A DNA stretch of 48,740 nucleotides from Burkholderiaceae bacterium (GTDB lineage: Bacteria > Pseudomonadota > Gammaproteobacteria > Burkholderiales > Burkholderiaceae_C): contig JADMJJ010000032.1 in the NCBI GenBank assembly GCA_018780645.1, forward strand, positions 1 to 48,740, in the 5' to 3' direction. Below are positions 26,097-35,372 of the stretch, piece after piece. The position numbers and the translations under genes are program-made. The stretch's first letter is position 1, and every line of letters begins with the position of its first letter. The notes under the pieces are model-generated. The model was not told the origin of the DNA and did no database searches. It was given only the letters and a program-made list of their open reading frames with translations.

Positions 26097-26158
26097 GTGG
26101 CACTACCCAAGCCCTAGGGTTGGTCTTCAACTCCTCTGCCAGCCCCGCCACGCAACGC

Positions 26159-26890
26159 ATGCCCCTCGATCTGTCCGGCACCCACAACCCTAACCAGAAT
26201 CATCTGCTGGCCGCCCTGCTCGATGCCGAGTTCGACCGCCTCGCCCCGCAGCTGGAATTGATTCCGCTGCCGCTGGGCGAGGTGCTGTATGAGTCGGGCG
26301 GCCAGCAGCGTCACGTCTATTTCCCGACCACGGCCATCGTCTCCCTGCACTATGTGCTGGAGAACGGCGGTTCGTCGGAAATCGCCGGTGTCGGCAACGA
26401 GGGCATGCTGGGCATCTCGCTGTTCATGGGCGGCAACTCCACGCCCAGCCGCGCGGTGGTACGGACCGGCGGCCATGGCTACCGGCTGGGCTCGGCCATG
26501 CTGATGGACGAGTTCAAGCGCACCGGGCCGGTGCTGCGCCTGCTGCTGCGCTACACCCAGGCCCTGATCACCCAGATGGCGCAGACGGCGGCCTGCAACC
26601 GCCACCACTCGCTGTCGCAGCAGCTGTGCCGCTGGCTGCTGTTCACCCTTGACCGTGTACCCGGCAACGAGCTGACCATCACCCACGACCTGATCGCCAA
26701 CATGCTGGGCGTGCGCCGCGAGGGGGTGTCCGAGGCGGCCAGCCAGTTGCAGACCCAGGGTTTCATCCGCTACCGCCGCGGCCATATCACCGTGGTGGAC
26801 CGGGCCGGCCTGGAGGGCAAGGTCTGCGAATGCTACGGCGTCGTCAAGAAAGAACTGGCGCGCCTGCTGTGCGACGTCAGGCAGCGCTAG
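26159..26890 (+). CDS. Crp/Fnr-family regulator, paralogue 2
   Basis: 243 residues from the ATG at 26159; no strong Shine-Dalgarno is seen. Very similar to the regulator at 14503-15285: shared blocks include GEVLYESGG, HVYFPTTAIVSL, SLFMGG.STPSRAVV, LLLRYTQALITQM.QTA.CNRHHSL and HTH ANMLGVRREGV. The effector-binding fold lacks cAMP-contacting residues and there is no Fe-S Cys motif. It heads an operon with a hybrid histidine kinase (gap 5 bp) and a REC-PAS protein, so a Crp-type regulator and a phosphorelay are co-expressed. The divergent neighbour is the efflux operon, and each gene has its own palindrome, consistent with control by this protein. Confidence 0.93.
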   Translation: MPLDLSGTHNPNQNHLLAALLDAEFDRLAPQLELIPLPLGEVLYESGGQQRHVYFPTTAIVSLHYVLENGGSSEIAGVGNEGMLGISLFMGGNSTPSRAVVRTGGHGYRLGSAMLMDEFKRTGPVLRLLLRYTQALITQMAQTAACNRHHSLSQQLCRWLLFTLDRVPGNELTITHDLIANMLGVRREGVSEAASQLQTQGFIRYRRGHITVVDRAGLEGKVCECYGVVKKELARLLCDVRQR

Positions 26891-26895
26891 AAAAG

Positions 26896-29052
26896 ATGAA
26901 CATGCCCCTGATCGAGACACTGTCACACTGGTACAGGCGCCTGCTGGCCGCCCTGGGCCTGGCGCCTGTGCACACCACCGCAATCGCCACTGCCCCCGCG
27001 CCGGCCCCGCAACCGTTCCTGATTGCCGGCGCACTGCAGGACGCGATCTTCAACAGCGCCAACTTCTCCAGCATCGCCACCGACGCGCAGGGGGTGATCC
27101 AGATCTTCAACGTCGGCGCCGAGCGCATGCTGGGCTACCAGGCGGCCGATGTGGTCAACAAGGTCACGCCGGCCGATATCTCCGACGCCCAGGAGCTGAT
27201 CGCCCGCGCCGCCGCCCTGAGCCAGGAGCTGGACGCCGCCATCACGCCCGGCTTCGAGGCGCTGGTGTTCAAGGCCTCGCGCGGCATCGAGGACATCTAC
27301 GAGCTGACCTATATCCGCAAGGACGGCAGCCGCCTGCCTGCCCTGGTGTCGGTGACGGCGCTGCGCGATGCGCAGGACGCCATCATCGGCTACCTGCTGA
27401 TAGGCACCGACAACACCGCGCGCAAGCAGGTCGAGGCCGAGCAGGCCCTGCTCGACCAGCGTCTGCGCGACCAGCAGTTCTACACCCGCTCGCTGATCGA
27501 ATCGAATATCGACGCGCTGATGACCACCGACCTGCGCGGCATCATCAGCGATGTCAACCAGCAGATGGCAACACTGACGGGATGCACGCGCGACGAGCTG
27601 ATCGGCGCGCCGTTCAAGAACTACTTCACCGACCCGCAGCGCGCCGAGGAGGCCATCAACCGCGTGCTGCGCGAGGGCAAGGTCACCAACTACGAGCTGA
27701 CCGCCCAGGCCACCGGCGGGCGGCAAACCGTGGTGTCCTACAACGCCACCACCTTCCATGACCGCGAGCGTAAGGTCCAGGGCGTGTTCGCGGCCGCCCG
27801 CGACATCACCGAGCGCAAGCAGTTCGAGGCCATGTTGCAGCAGGGCAATGCCGAGCTGGAACTGGCCAAGGCCGTGGCCGAGAAGGCCAATCTGGCCAAA
27901 TCGGACTTCCTGTCCAGCATGAGCCACGAGCTGCGCTCGCCCCTGAATGCGGTGCTGGGCTTTGCCCAGCTGATGGCCTCTGAGCAGCCACCGCCGAGCG
28001 ACTCGCAAAAGCTCTCAATCGACCAGATCCTGCAATCGGGCTGGTACCTGCTGCGCTTGATCAACGAGATCCTGGACCTGGCGATGATCGAGTCGGGCAA
28101 GGTGTCGATCTCGCAGGAGTCGATGTCGCTGACCGAGGTACTGCTGGACTGTCAGGCGATGGTGGAGCCGCAGTCGCGCAAGCGCGGCATCCAGGTCACC
28201 CTGCCGCGCATTGACGGACGCTTCTATGTGCATGCCGACCGCACCCGGCTCAAGCAGGTGGTGATCAATCTGTTGTCCAACGCGATCAAGTACAACCGCG
28301 ATGGCGGCGCCGTGATCGTGCAGTGCGGCATGAGTGCCGAAGCGCGGGTGCGGCTGAGCATCCAGGACACCGGCGTCGGCCTCAGCGCGGACCAGCTGGC
28401 GCAGATGTTCCAGCCCTTCAATCGCCTCGGCCAGGAGACCGGCGGCGAGGAAGGCACCGGCATAGGCCTGGTGGTGACACGCCAGCTGGTCGAGCTGATG
28501 GGCGGCACGATGGGCGTCGAAAGCCAGGTCGGCGTGGGCAGTGTGTTCTGGGTCGAGCTGGCCCTGGCCAGCGCCCCTGAGCTGGTGCTGGGCGAGCCCC
28601 TGCGGGAAGGCCTGCTCGCTGACACGGTGGTGGCGCAGTTGCCTCCGTCGTCGCAGCGCACGCTCCTTTACGTCGAGGACAACCCGGCCAATCTGGCCCT
28701 GGTCGAGCGGCTGATTGCCCGGCGCAGCGACCTGCGCCTGTTGATGGCCATCGACGGCCACAGCGGCGTGCAGATGGCTCGCAGCTTTGTGCCGGACCTG
28801 ATCTTGATGGACATCAATCTGCCCGGCCTCAGCGGTTTTGGCGCGCTTGCCATGCTGCAGAACGACCGCGTCACCGCGCACATTCCGGTGCTGGCGCTGT
28901 CGGCCAACGCGATGCCGCGCGACGTCGAGAGGGGCCTGGCGGCCGGCTTCTTCCGTTACCTGACCAAGCCGATCAAGGTCGATGAATTCATGGAAGCGCT
29001 CGATCTCGCCCTGGCCCAGACCACCCCACCCGAACCGCTGCCCACCGACTGA
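26896..29052 (+). CDS. Hybrid sensor histidine kinase (PAS-PAS-HK-REC)
   Basis: 718 residues from the ATG at 26896 (a second ATG lies two codons on). Cytoplasmic: no convincing membrane helix. PAS domains at ~52-175 and ~195-305, each ending in the PAC-like phrases DNTARK and RDITERK. HisKA has SHELRSPLN with phosphoacceptor His344; the ATPase domain shows NLLSNAIKYN (N-box, ~458-467), DTGVGL (491-496) and GTGIGL (520-525). The C-terminal receiver has LYVEDN (acidic Glu594/Asp595), phosphoacceptor Asp639 (LILMDINLPG) and TKP lysine. No Hpt domain is nearby, so phosphate flow is probably internal or to a distant partner. Coupled with the Crp/Fnr gene upstream and a REC protein downstream. Confidence 0.95.
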   Translation: MNMPLIETLSHWYRRLLAALGLAPVHTTAIATAPAPAPQPFLIAGALQDAIFNSANFSSIATDAQGVIQIFNVGAERMLGYQAADVVNKVTPADISDAQELIARAAALSQELDAAITPGFEALVFKASRGIEDIYELTYIRKDGSRLPALVSVTALRDAQDAIIGYLLIGTDNTARKQVEAEQALLDQRLRDQQFYTRSLIESNIDALMTTDLRGIISDVNQQMATLTGCTRDELIGAPFKNYFTDPQRAEEAINRVLREGKVTNYELTAQATGGRQTVVSYNATTFHDRERKVQGVFAAARDITERKQFEAMLQQGNAELELAKAVAEKANLAKSDFLSSMSHELRSPLNAVLGFAQLMASEQPPPSDSQKLSIDQILQSGWYLLRLINEILDLAMIESGKVSISQESMSLTEVLLDCQAMVEPQSRKRGIQVTLPRIDGRFYVHADRTRLKQVVINLLSNAIKYNRDGGAVIVQCGMSAEARVRLSIQDTGVGLSADQLAQMFQPFNRLGQETGGEEGTGIGLVVTRQLVELMGGTMGVESQVGVGSVFWVELALASAPELVLGEPLREGLLADTVVAQLPPSSQRTLLYVEDNPANLALVERLIARRSDLRLLMAIDGHSGVQMARSFVPDLILMDINLPGLSGFGALAMLQNDRVTAHIPVLALSANAMPRDVERGLAAGFFRYLTKPIKVDEFMEALDLALAQTTPPEPLPTD

Positions 29053-29060
29053 GGCCCCCC

Positions 29061-29909
29061 ATGATTGACCCTGCCGAAATCCTCAATGCCAGCATCCTGA
29101 TCGTCGATGACCAGCCGGCCAATGTGCTGCTGCTGGAGCGCATGTTGCGCGACGCCGGCTACCTCAACTGCAGCGCGACGATGGACCCGAAGGCGGTCTG
29201 CGGCCTGCACCTGCGCCACCGCTACGACCTGATACTGCTGGACCTGCAAATGCCCGAGATGGACGGCTTCGAGGTCATGGAGGCCTTGAAAGGCATCGAG
29301 ACCGATAGCTATCTGCCGGTGCTGGTGATCACGGCGCAGCCCGGCCACAAGCTGCGCGCGCTGCAGGCCGGCGCCAAGGACTTCGTCAGCAAGCCGTTTG
29401 AGTTGGTGGAGGTGCAGACCCGCATCCGCAATATGCTGGAGGTGCGCCTGCTCTACCGCCAGCTGGCTCTGCACAATCTGCTGCTGGAGCAGAAGGTGCT
29501 GGAACGCACGGCCGCGCTGCGCGACAGCGAGGCCCGCTTCAAGAGCCTGGCCGAGCTGTCGTCCGACTGGTACTGGGAGCAGGATGCTGCCGGTGCCTTC
29601 ACCAAGACTTCGGGGCCGGTGTTCGAGATGCTGGGCATGGAGACTCCCACCGATGTGAGCTTGGATCAGCCCGCGCCGCGCTGGAACTCGGACGAGCGCG
29701 CCCAGCTCGACGCCAATATCGCCGCCCGCCGCCCCTTCCTGGACCACGTCTACAGCCGCACCCTGGCCAATGGCACGGTGCAGTACCTGCAGGTCAGCGG
29801 CGAACCGATGTTCGACGCCGGCAGCGCCTTCATCGGCTACCGCGGCGTGGGCTCGGATATCAGCGAGCGCGTCAAGCTACACGCGGCCCAGACGCCACCA
29901 GGCGTCTGA
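29061..29909 (+). CDS. Response regulator with C-terminal PAS domain
   Basis: 282 residues, 8 bp after the kinase gene. Receiver domain 1-125: LIVDDQPAN (Asp16/Asp17), phosphoacceptor Asp61 in LILLDLQMPEMDGFEV, and SKPFE lysine. A helical linker (RLLYRQLALHNLLLEQKVLERTAALRDSEARF) leads to a PAS domain (~155-275: LSSDWYWEQDAAGAF, GYRGVGSDISERV). There is no DNA-binding, GGDEF, EAL or kinase output, so it is likely a signalling adaptor that works through protein contact with the hybrid kinase. Third gene of the crp-kinase-regulator operon. Confidence 0.94.
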   Translation: MIDPAEILNASILIVDDQPANVLLLERMLRDAGYLNCSATMDPKAVCGLHLRHRYDLILLDLQMPEMDGFEVMEALKGIETDSYLPVLVITAQPGHKLRALQAGAKDFVSKPFELVEVQTRIRNMLEVRLLYRQLALHNLLLEQKVLERTAALRDSEARFKSLAELSSDWYWEQDAAGAFTKTSGPVFEMLGMETPTDVSLDQPAPRWNSDERAQLDANIAARRPFLDHVYSRTLANGTVQYLQVSGEPMFDAGSAFIGYRGVGSDISERVKLHAAQTPPGV

Positions 29910-29934
29910 AGCCTTGGCCAACCGGCCCGGTGCA

Positions 29935-30756
29935 TCAGCGCGCGAGGCGACCGTTCGTCAGACAGTCCGGCGTGAACGCGAATGCAATCGCCGGATCGGG
30001 CCGCACCAGCCTGGCCCGCCTGCCCTCATAGTCCAGCCGCGACAGGATGTCGCGGATCAGATTCAGCCTCGCCAGGCGCTTGTCATTGGCGCGCACCACA
30101 TGCCAGGGCGCCGCCTCGGTGTGGGTGCGCAGCAGCATCGTGTCGCGTGCATGGGAATAGGCCGTCCAGTGTTTCAGTGCCACCGCATCGACCGGGCTGC
30201 TCTTCCACTGCGTGAGCGGGTCCCGCAGACGGGCGGCGAGGCGGCGTTTCTGCTCGTCCCGGTCGATATCGAGGTAGTACTTCAGCAGCTTGATGCCGGA
30301 GTGGACCAGCAGCGCCTCGAAGCTGGGCACAGCCTGCATGAAGTCTTCGTACTCTGTTTCGCTGCAGAAGCCCATCACCCGCTCGACGCCGGCGCGGTTG
30401 TACCAGCTCCGATTGAAGAACACCAGCTCCTGGGCCACCGGCAGCTGGGCCACGTAGCGCTGGAAGTACCAGGCGTGGCGTTCGCGGTCCGAGGGTGCGC
30501 CCAGGGCCACCACACGGGTCTCGCGCGGGCTGAGGTGCTCGATGACGCGCTTGATGCTGCCGTCCTTGCCCGCCCCGTCGCGCCCCTCCACGATGACCAG
30601 GATCTGCTGCCCGCAGCGAATGAAGTGCCGCTGCAGCTTGACCAGCTCGATCTGCAGCAGGCGCAGCTGGGCTTCGTACTCCTCACGCGCGGGCCGGGCC
30701 GGCGCCGGCTCAGCTTCGGCTTCGCCCGGTGTCTTGTTCACGGCCTTCTTGCTCAT
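29935..30756 (-). CDS. ppk2: Polyphosphate kinase 2
   Basis: 273 residues from the ATG at 30756, chosen over the ATG two codons upstream because GGAGG is 8 bp from it and only 2 bp from the other. PPK2 fold: Walker A EGRDGAGKDGSIKRV (57-71), lid and Walker B region with FFNRSWYNRAGVERVMGFC, then KYYLDIDRDEQKRRL, DPLTQWKSSPVD and APWHVVRANDKRLARLNLI. It transfers phosphate between polyphosphate and nucleotides, usually making GTP or ATP. The N-terminal 25 residues are a disordered Ala/Pro/Glu-rich tail. Single gene; the GC-rich stretch before it separates it from the ABC operon. Confidence 0.96.
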   Translation of the reverse strand: MSKKAVNKTPGEAEAEPAPARPAREEYEAQLRLLQIELVKLQRHFIRCGQQILVIVEGRDGAGKDGSIKRVIEHLSPRETRVVALGAPSDRERHAWYFQRYVAQLPVAQELVFFNRSWYNRAGVERVMGFCSETEYEDFMQAVPSFEALLVHSGIKLLKYYLDIDRDEQKRRLAARLRDPLTQWKSSPVDAVALKHWTAYSHARDTMLLRTHTEAAPWHVVRANDKRLARLNLIRDILSRLDYEGRRARLVRPDPAIAFAFTPDCLTNGRLAR

Positions 30757-30814
30757 CGTCATTGCCTCCGGTTTCGAACGGCCTGGGACTGTGGGCCGGC
30801 GCACCGGGCCGGCT

Positions 30815-31547
30815 TCAGCGACCGGCCTGCGCCACCACCCTGCCATCGACGACCTCGATGGTCTTGTCGCAGCGTTGGGCCAGTTCCGGATTGTGGGTCA
30901 CGAACAGCACGCTGGTGCCCTGCTCCCGGTTCACCCGCCGCAGCAGGTCGAACACCGCATCAGCGCTTTGCGTGTCGAGATTGCCGGTGGGCTCGTCGGC
31001 CAGCAGCAGCGCCGGTTTCATGGCCAGTGCGCGGGCCAGCGCGACCCGCTGCTGCTGCCCGCCCGAGAGCAGGCCCGCAGGCTGGTTGCGCCAGGGCGAC
31101 AGGCCCACGCTGTCGAGCAGCGTAGCCGCGCGCTCGGCCATGGCCGCGTTAGGGAAGCCCGCATCGCCGAGCAGGGGCATCAGCACATTTTCCAGCGCGG
31201 TGAAGGCGCCTAGCAGGTTGTGAAACTGGAACACAAAGCCGATGCTGTGGCCACGCAGCCGCGTCAGCGCATGATCGGCCAGCGCCGTAGTCTCCTCGCC
31301 ACAGACCGTCAGCAGGCCCTGCGTGGGCCGGTCCAGCAGCCCGACGATGTTCAGCAGGGTGCTCTTGCCCGAGCCCGACGGCCCCATCACCGCACAGAAC
31401 TCGCCGCGCCGCAGCGTCAGGTCGATGCCGTGCAGCACCTCGGTCTCGTTGGGCAGGCCGAGGTTGAAGGACTTGCGCACGCCCTTGAGCTCGACCACCA
31501 CCGGTTGATCGGACGGTTTTGCGGTCGGTTTTGCGGCCTGCACTGGC

Positions 31548-31555
<8 letters not shown>
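30815..31555 (-). CDS. LolD/MacB-type ABC transporter ATPase
   Basis: 246 residues if translation begins at the GTG at 31555, which overlaps the permease stop by 8 bp; an ATG at 31588 would add eleven residues lying deep in the permease gene. Intact Walker [11 protein letters not shown]-loop [12 protein letters not shown], signature [14 protein letters not shown], Walker [14 protein letters not shown]-loop VTHNPELA. A short [13 protein letters not shown] tail precedes the domain. Third gene of adaptor-permease-ATPase, a second MacAB-like exporter with no outer-membrane factor of its own. Confidence 0.94.
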
Positions 31556-32833
<1,278 letters not shown>

Positions 32834-32837
<4 letters not shown>

Positions 32838-34075
32838 GACGGCAGGGCCGCGGGCAGCGGCCGGATGCGCGCGCCATCGACGATGGTCAAGGCCCCCACC
32901 GGCACCAGCCGGTCACCGGCCCGCAGGCCCTCCAGCACCTCGGACAGGCCGCTGCTGCGCAGGCCCAGCTTGACCGGATGGCGCCGCACATGACGGCCAT
33001 CGAGCTTCAGCACCCAGGGCGCGGCGCCATCGGCCTCGTGCAGCGCATCGTTCGAGACCAGCACGGCCTGGGGCCGCCTGGCAACCTCGATGTCCACCGA
33101 CACCGTCATGTCCTGCTTCAGATAGGCCGGCGGCTGCGGCACGCCCAGCCTGACCTCGACCGCGCCGCGCTGCGCGTCGACGGCCGGGTTGATGAAGTCC
33201 AGCCTCGCGTCGAAGCGCTGCTGCGCATAGGCATCCGCCGACGCGAGGGCCGACAGGCCCAGCCGCAGCAGGCGCAGATTCCGCTCGTCGATCTGCACCA
33301 CCAGCTCGGTACGGCCGGCGGGCGACAGCAGCAGCAGCACCTTGCCGGGCTGCACGACATCGCCCGGCTCGACATTGCGGCTGATCACGGTGCCGGCCAG
33401 CGGGGCGCTGACGGTGGCATAGGCCAGGCGCGCGCGGGCAGCATCGGCACCGGCCTGGGCCTGGGCCAGGGCCGCCTCGGCAATCGCCGCATCACTGCCG
33501 GCCGGCCTGGCACTGTCGAGTTGCTGCCTGGCGCTGGCCAGCTGGGCCTGGGCCACCTGATCGGCGCGCAGGGTCTCGTCGAGCGCTGCCTGGCCGATGA
33601 AGCCCTGCGCCTTCAGCTCATGGCTGCGCAGCAGCGCATGGGCCGCCGCCTGACGATTGGCCAGGGCCTGGCGCAGGCCCTGCTCGGCCATCGGTGCCTG
33701 CAGCTCGCGCAGCTGGCGCAACCGGGCACGGGCCTGCTGGACGGCCAGCTCGGCCTGTTTGAGCTGGGCGCGCAGCTCGGTCGACTCCAGCTCGATCAGC
33801 GGCATGCCGGCCGCCACCTCCTGCCCTTCGGTGACCGGCACGGCGCGCACGGTGCCGGTGATCTGCACGCCGATATCGGCCCGATGCGGCGTGGCCACGC
33901 GCCCACTGGCGACAACGGTCTGCACGAAGTCTCGTTGCAGCACGGTCTGCATCGCGACCTCGGGCCCGAGCAGCAAGCGCGGCCCGGCCAGCGCCGCAAG
34001 CACCAGCAAGGCCAGCAGGAGGGCGAGCTTCAGCGCATGGCGCCGCAGCAAGTCGGAGAAAGAGGCGATCGTCAA
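32834..34075 (-). CDS. Periplasmic adaptor (HlyD/MacA family)
   Basis: 413 residues from a TTG at 34075 (TTGACG); there is no strong Shine-Dalgarno, and the nearest in-frame ATG is after the membrane helix, so the TTG is accepted with moderate confidence. Membrane anchor ~14-35 (ALKLALLLALLVLAALAGPRLLL), lipoyl half VVASGRVATPHRADIGVQITG, hairpin of Ala/Arg/Gln-rich coiled coil (~95-200), second lipoyl half VSAPLAGTVISRNVEPGDVV and beta-barrel. First gene of the second ABC exporter. An FNR/Crp-like palindrome (34160-34173) sits 85 bp upstream. Confidence 0.9.
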
Positions 34076-34159
34076 GATGGCGGAGTTCTAGGCAATTGGC
34101 GCACCGCAGACAGGCCACGGGACATGCGTCGAGCATGCCGACAGCGGCGAGCCGGGAGA

Positions 34160-34173
34160 TTGACATGCGTCAA
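34160..34173. promoter_or_regulatory. FNR-type palindrome TTGAC-N4-GTCAA
   Basis: TTGACATGCGTCAA is a perfect 5-bp palindrome with the spacing of FNR/DNR sites, differing from TTGAT-N4-ATCAA by a symmetric pair of changes. It lies 85 bp upstream of the adaptor start (minus strand) in the stretch 34076-34181, which holds no gene. Confidence 0.45.
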
Positions 34174-34181
34174 GGCCCATG

Positions 34182-34418
34182 TCAGCGGGACTGGTCGGAC
34201 TCCGCCGTGCGGAACACTCGATCCCAGAAGCCACTGGTCACGCCATAGCGGCCGCGCTCCAGGCTCGGCTCCTGCGGACTGCCGTGGGGCAATGCATGCC
34301 AGCGCTGGCGGCGCTGTATCCAGGCGCGCTCGCTGCGCCCATGGTGCATCACGTGATGCTCGGTAGGCGGTACGTCGGTGTTCCATCGAAAACCAGCCCA
34401 TGCCGCCCCTTGGTTCAA
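34182..34418 (-). pseudogene. C-terminal remnant of fatty-acid hydroxylase/sterol desaturase
   Basis: 78-codon open frame with no credible start. Its translation carries the end of the fatty-acid hydroxylase superfamily: a His cluster HHVMHHGRSERAW, RRQRWHALPHG and the C-terminal signature YGVTSGFWDRVFRT, which in intact enzymes is YGVTxxxWDRVFGT. The membrane-spanning N-terminal half and first His boxes are absent; the upstream space is taken by the DUF3309 gene 10 bp away. One His of the last cluster appears as Pro (HALPHG for HALHHG). Best read as a truncated, inactive remnant. Confidence 0.55.
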
Positions 34419-34428
34419 GCAACGTGGG

Positions 34429-34587
34429 TCAGATCCGCCCCATCAATAGGAGCACGACCAGGATCACGACGATCAGGCCCAGCCCGCCGGTGGGGCCATA
34501 GCCCCAGCCGCGGCTGTGCGGCCAGGTCGGAAAAGATCCGACCAGCATCAGGACCAGAACAATCAGCAGGATGGTGGCAAGGCTCAT
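34429..34587 (-). CDS. DUF3309 small membrane protein, copy 2
   Basis: 52 residues: MSLATILLIVLVLMLVGSFP, loop WPHSRGWGYGP, second helix GLGLIVVILVVLLLMG and RI end. AAGGAG stands 6 bp before the ATG at 34587. It is 43/52 identical by hand count to the copy at 6289-6447, with all nine changes in the first 33 residues and the last 19 residues identical. It begins 19 bp after the collagen-like lipoprotein gene, so the two are probably cotranscribed. Confidence 0.88.
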   Translation of the reverse strand: MSLATILLIVLVLMLVGSFPTWPHSRGWGYGPTGGLGLIVVILVVLLLMGRI

Positions 34588-34606
34588 GACGTCTCCTTGT
34601 TGACGA

Positions 34607-34885
34607 TCAGTTCGATGGCGACGATGCCGGCGGCATCACGATCACGGTCGTGCCACCGGTTCTGCCGGTGTCACCCTTGTTGCCGTCATAGCCCTGGGTC
34701 CCTTGAGCGCCTTGGGTGCCTTGGGTGCCCTGCTCGCCCGGCATGCCGGTGGCTCCGGGAGGACCTGCCGGGCCGGGGACAGGAGTTGCCACCGGTGCGG
34801 GCGGCACATTGACGATGGTCGGCCTGTCGCAGGCGGCAAGGCCCAGGGACAGCAGCAGGGCAGAAACAAGCATTGAATGATTCAT
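34607..34885 (-). CDS. Collagen-like (Gly-X-Y) lipoprotein
   Basis: 92 residues from the ATG at 34885 (AAGGA 9 bp upstream). Signal MNHSMLVSALLLSLGLAAC with lipobox LAAC (Cys19), a Pro-rich linker (VPPAPVATPVP), then 13 uninterrupted Gly-X-Y triplets at 38-76: GPA GPP GAT GMP GEQ, four G-T/A-Q triplets, GYD GNK GDT GRT. A short tail TTVIVMPPASSPSN closes it. Such runs fold as a collagen triple helix; a lipid anchor would place a short trimeric stalk on the outer membrane. Repeats at DNA level (GGGTGCCTT units) could vary by slippage. Likely cotranscribed with DUF3309; a Crp-like site lies 67 bp upstream. Confidence 0.85.
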   Translation of the reverse strand: MNHSMLVSALLLSLGLAACDRPTIVNVPPAPVATPVPGPAGPPGATGMPGEQGTQGTQGAQGTQGYDGNKGDTGRTGGTTVIVMPPASSPSN

Positions 34886-34952
34886 CGCAAATCCTTGGTG
34901 GTTGGGGTTTGATATAAGTTGGGGACAGCCTATGCCGACTGGGAAAGTAGTT

Positions 34953-34972
34953 CCGTGCGTTGGCGAACACAG
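34953..34972 (+). promoter_or_regulatory. Crp-like palindrome, site 6 (between collagen-like and cytochrome genes)
   Basis: CCGTGCGTTGGCGAACACAG; reverse complement CTGTGTTCGCCAACGCACGG, the 20-bp form seen also at site 5. Its centre is ~58 bp upstream of the start predicted from a -10-like TATATC (34916-34911) for the leftward collagen-like gene. It is also 17 bp before the rightward cytochrome c start codon. Confidence 0.5.
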
Positions 34973-34989
34973 GCGTGAACGGACAAGCC

Positions 34990-35292
34990 ATGTCAACTCG
35001 ATCGATTACTTCCTTGATGCTCGGCACGCTGCTGAGCCTGCCCGCTGTCGCCAGCGATGGCGGGCAGCTCGCCGCCGACCATGGCTGCATGAATTGCCAT
35101 GGCCCCACGGCCAAGGCGGCCCCCAGCCTGCAGAGCCTGGGCGCCAAGTTGCAGCGCAAGGGCGAAAGTCCCGAGGCGCTGCAGCATCTGCTCAAGGAGA
35201 TGCGCGAAGGCAAGAAAATCCAAGGCCATCAGATGGTCTCGGACGAATCGGCCCTCGCCATCCTGGCCTGGATGGCGCGAGGGTCACGCTAG
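34990..35292 (+). CDS. Small periplasmic c-type cytochrome
   Basis: 100 residues from the ATG at 34990. Signal peptide STRSITSLMLGTLLSLPAVAS, then a class I cytochrome c: heme-binding CMNCH (Cys33, Cys36, His37) with GPTAKAAPSLQSLGAKL after it, and Met82 in GHQMVSDESALAILAWM as probable sixth ligand. One heme, about 9 kDa mature. Carries electrons in the periplasm; the partner is unknown. GGA about 8 bp before the start. An upstream in-frame ATG (34960) would spoil the signal peptide. Confidence 0.9.
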   Translation: MSTRSITSLMLGTLLSLPAVASDGGQLAADHGCMNCHGPTAKAAPSLQSLGAKLQRKGESPEALQHLLKEMREGKKIQGHQMVSDESALAILAWMARGSR

Positions 35293-35296
35293 GCGG

Positions 35297-35318
35297 CTGT
35301 GTTGGCGAGCGCACAGAC
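35297..35318 (+). promoter_or_regulatory. Crp-like palindrome, site 7 (upstream of frameshifted gene)
   Basis: CTGTG-N10-CACAGAC, spacer TTGGCGAGCG; same arm spacing as site 5. It starts 5 bp after the cytochrome stop and ends 54 bp before the next start codon. A -10-like TTTACA (35335-35340) would put the site centre near -40, a class II activator position. Confidence 0.5.
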
Positions 35319-35372
35319 CGGTGCCGGCGATGGCTTTACAAAAGCCCATCGACAGCCTGCGGAGGTCTGAAG

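Noticed and set aside
34072-34422. 116-codon minus-strand frame over the hydroxylase remnant
   Set aside because: It is in a different frame from the recognisable YGVTSGFWDRVF remnant and has no family resemblance.
35297-35318. Reading CTGT...ACAG here as a LexA box
   Set aside because: LexA needs CTGT-N8-ACAG (16 bp); this site has CTGT-N12-ACAG and a GC-rich core shared with the Crp-like sites.
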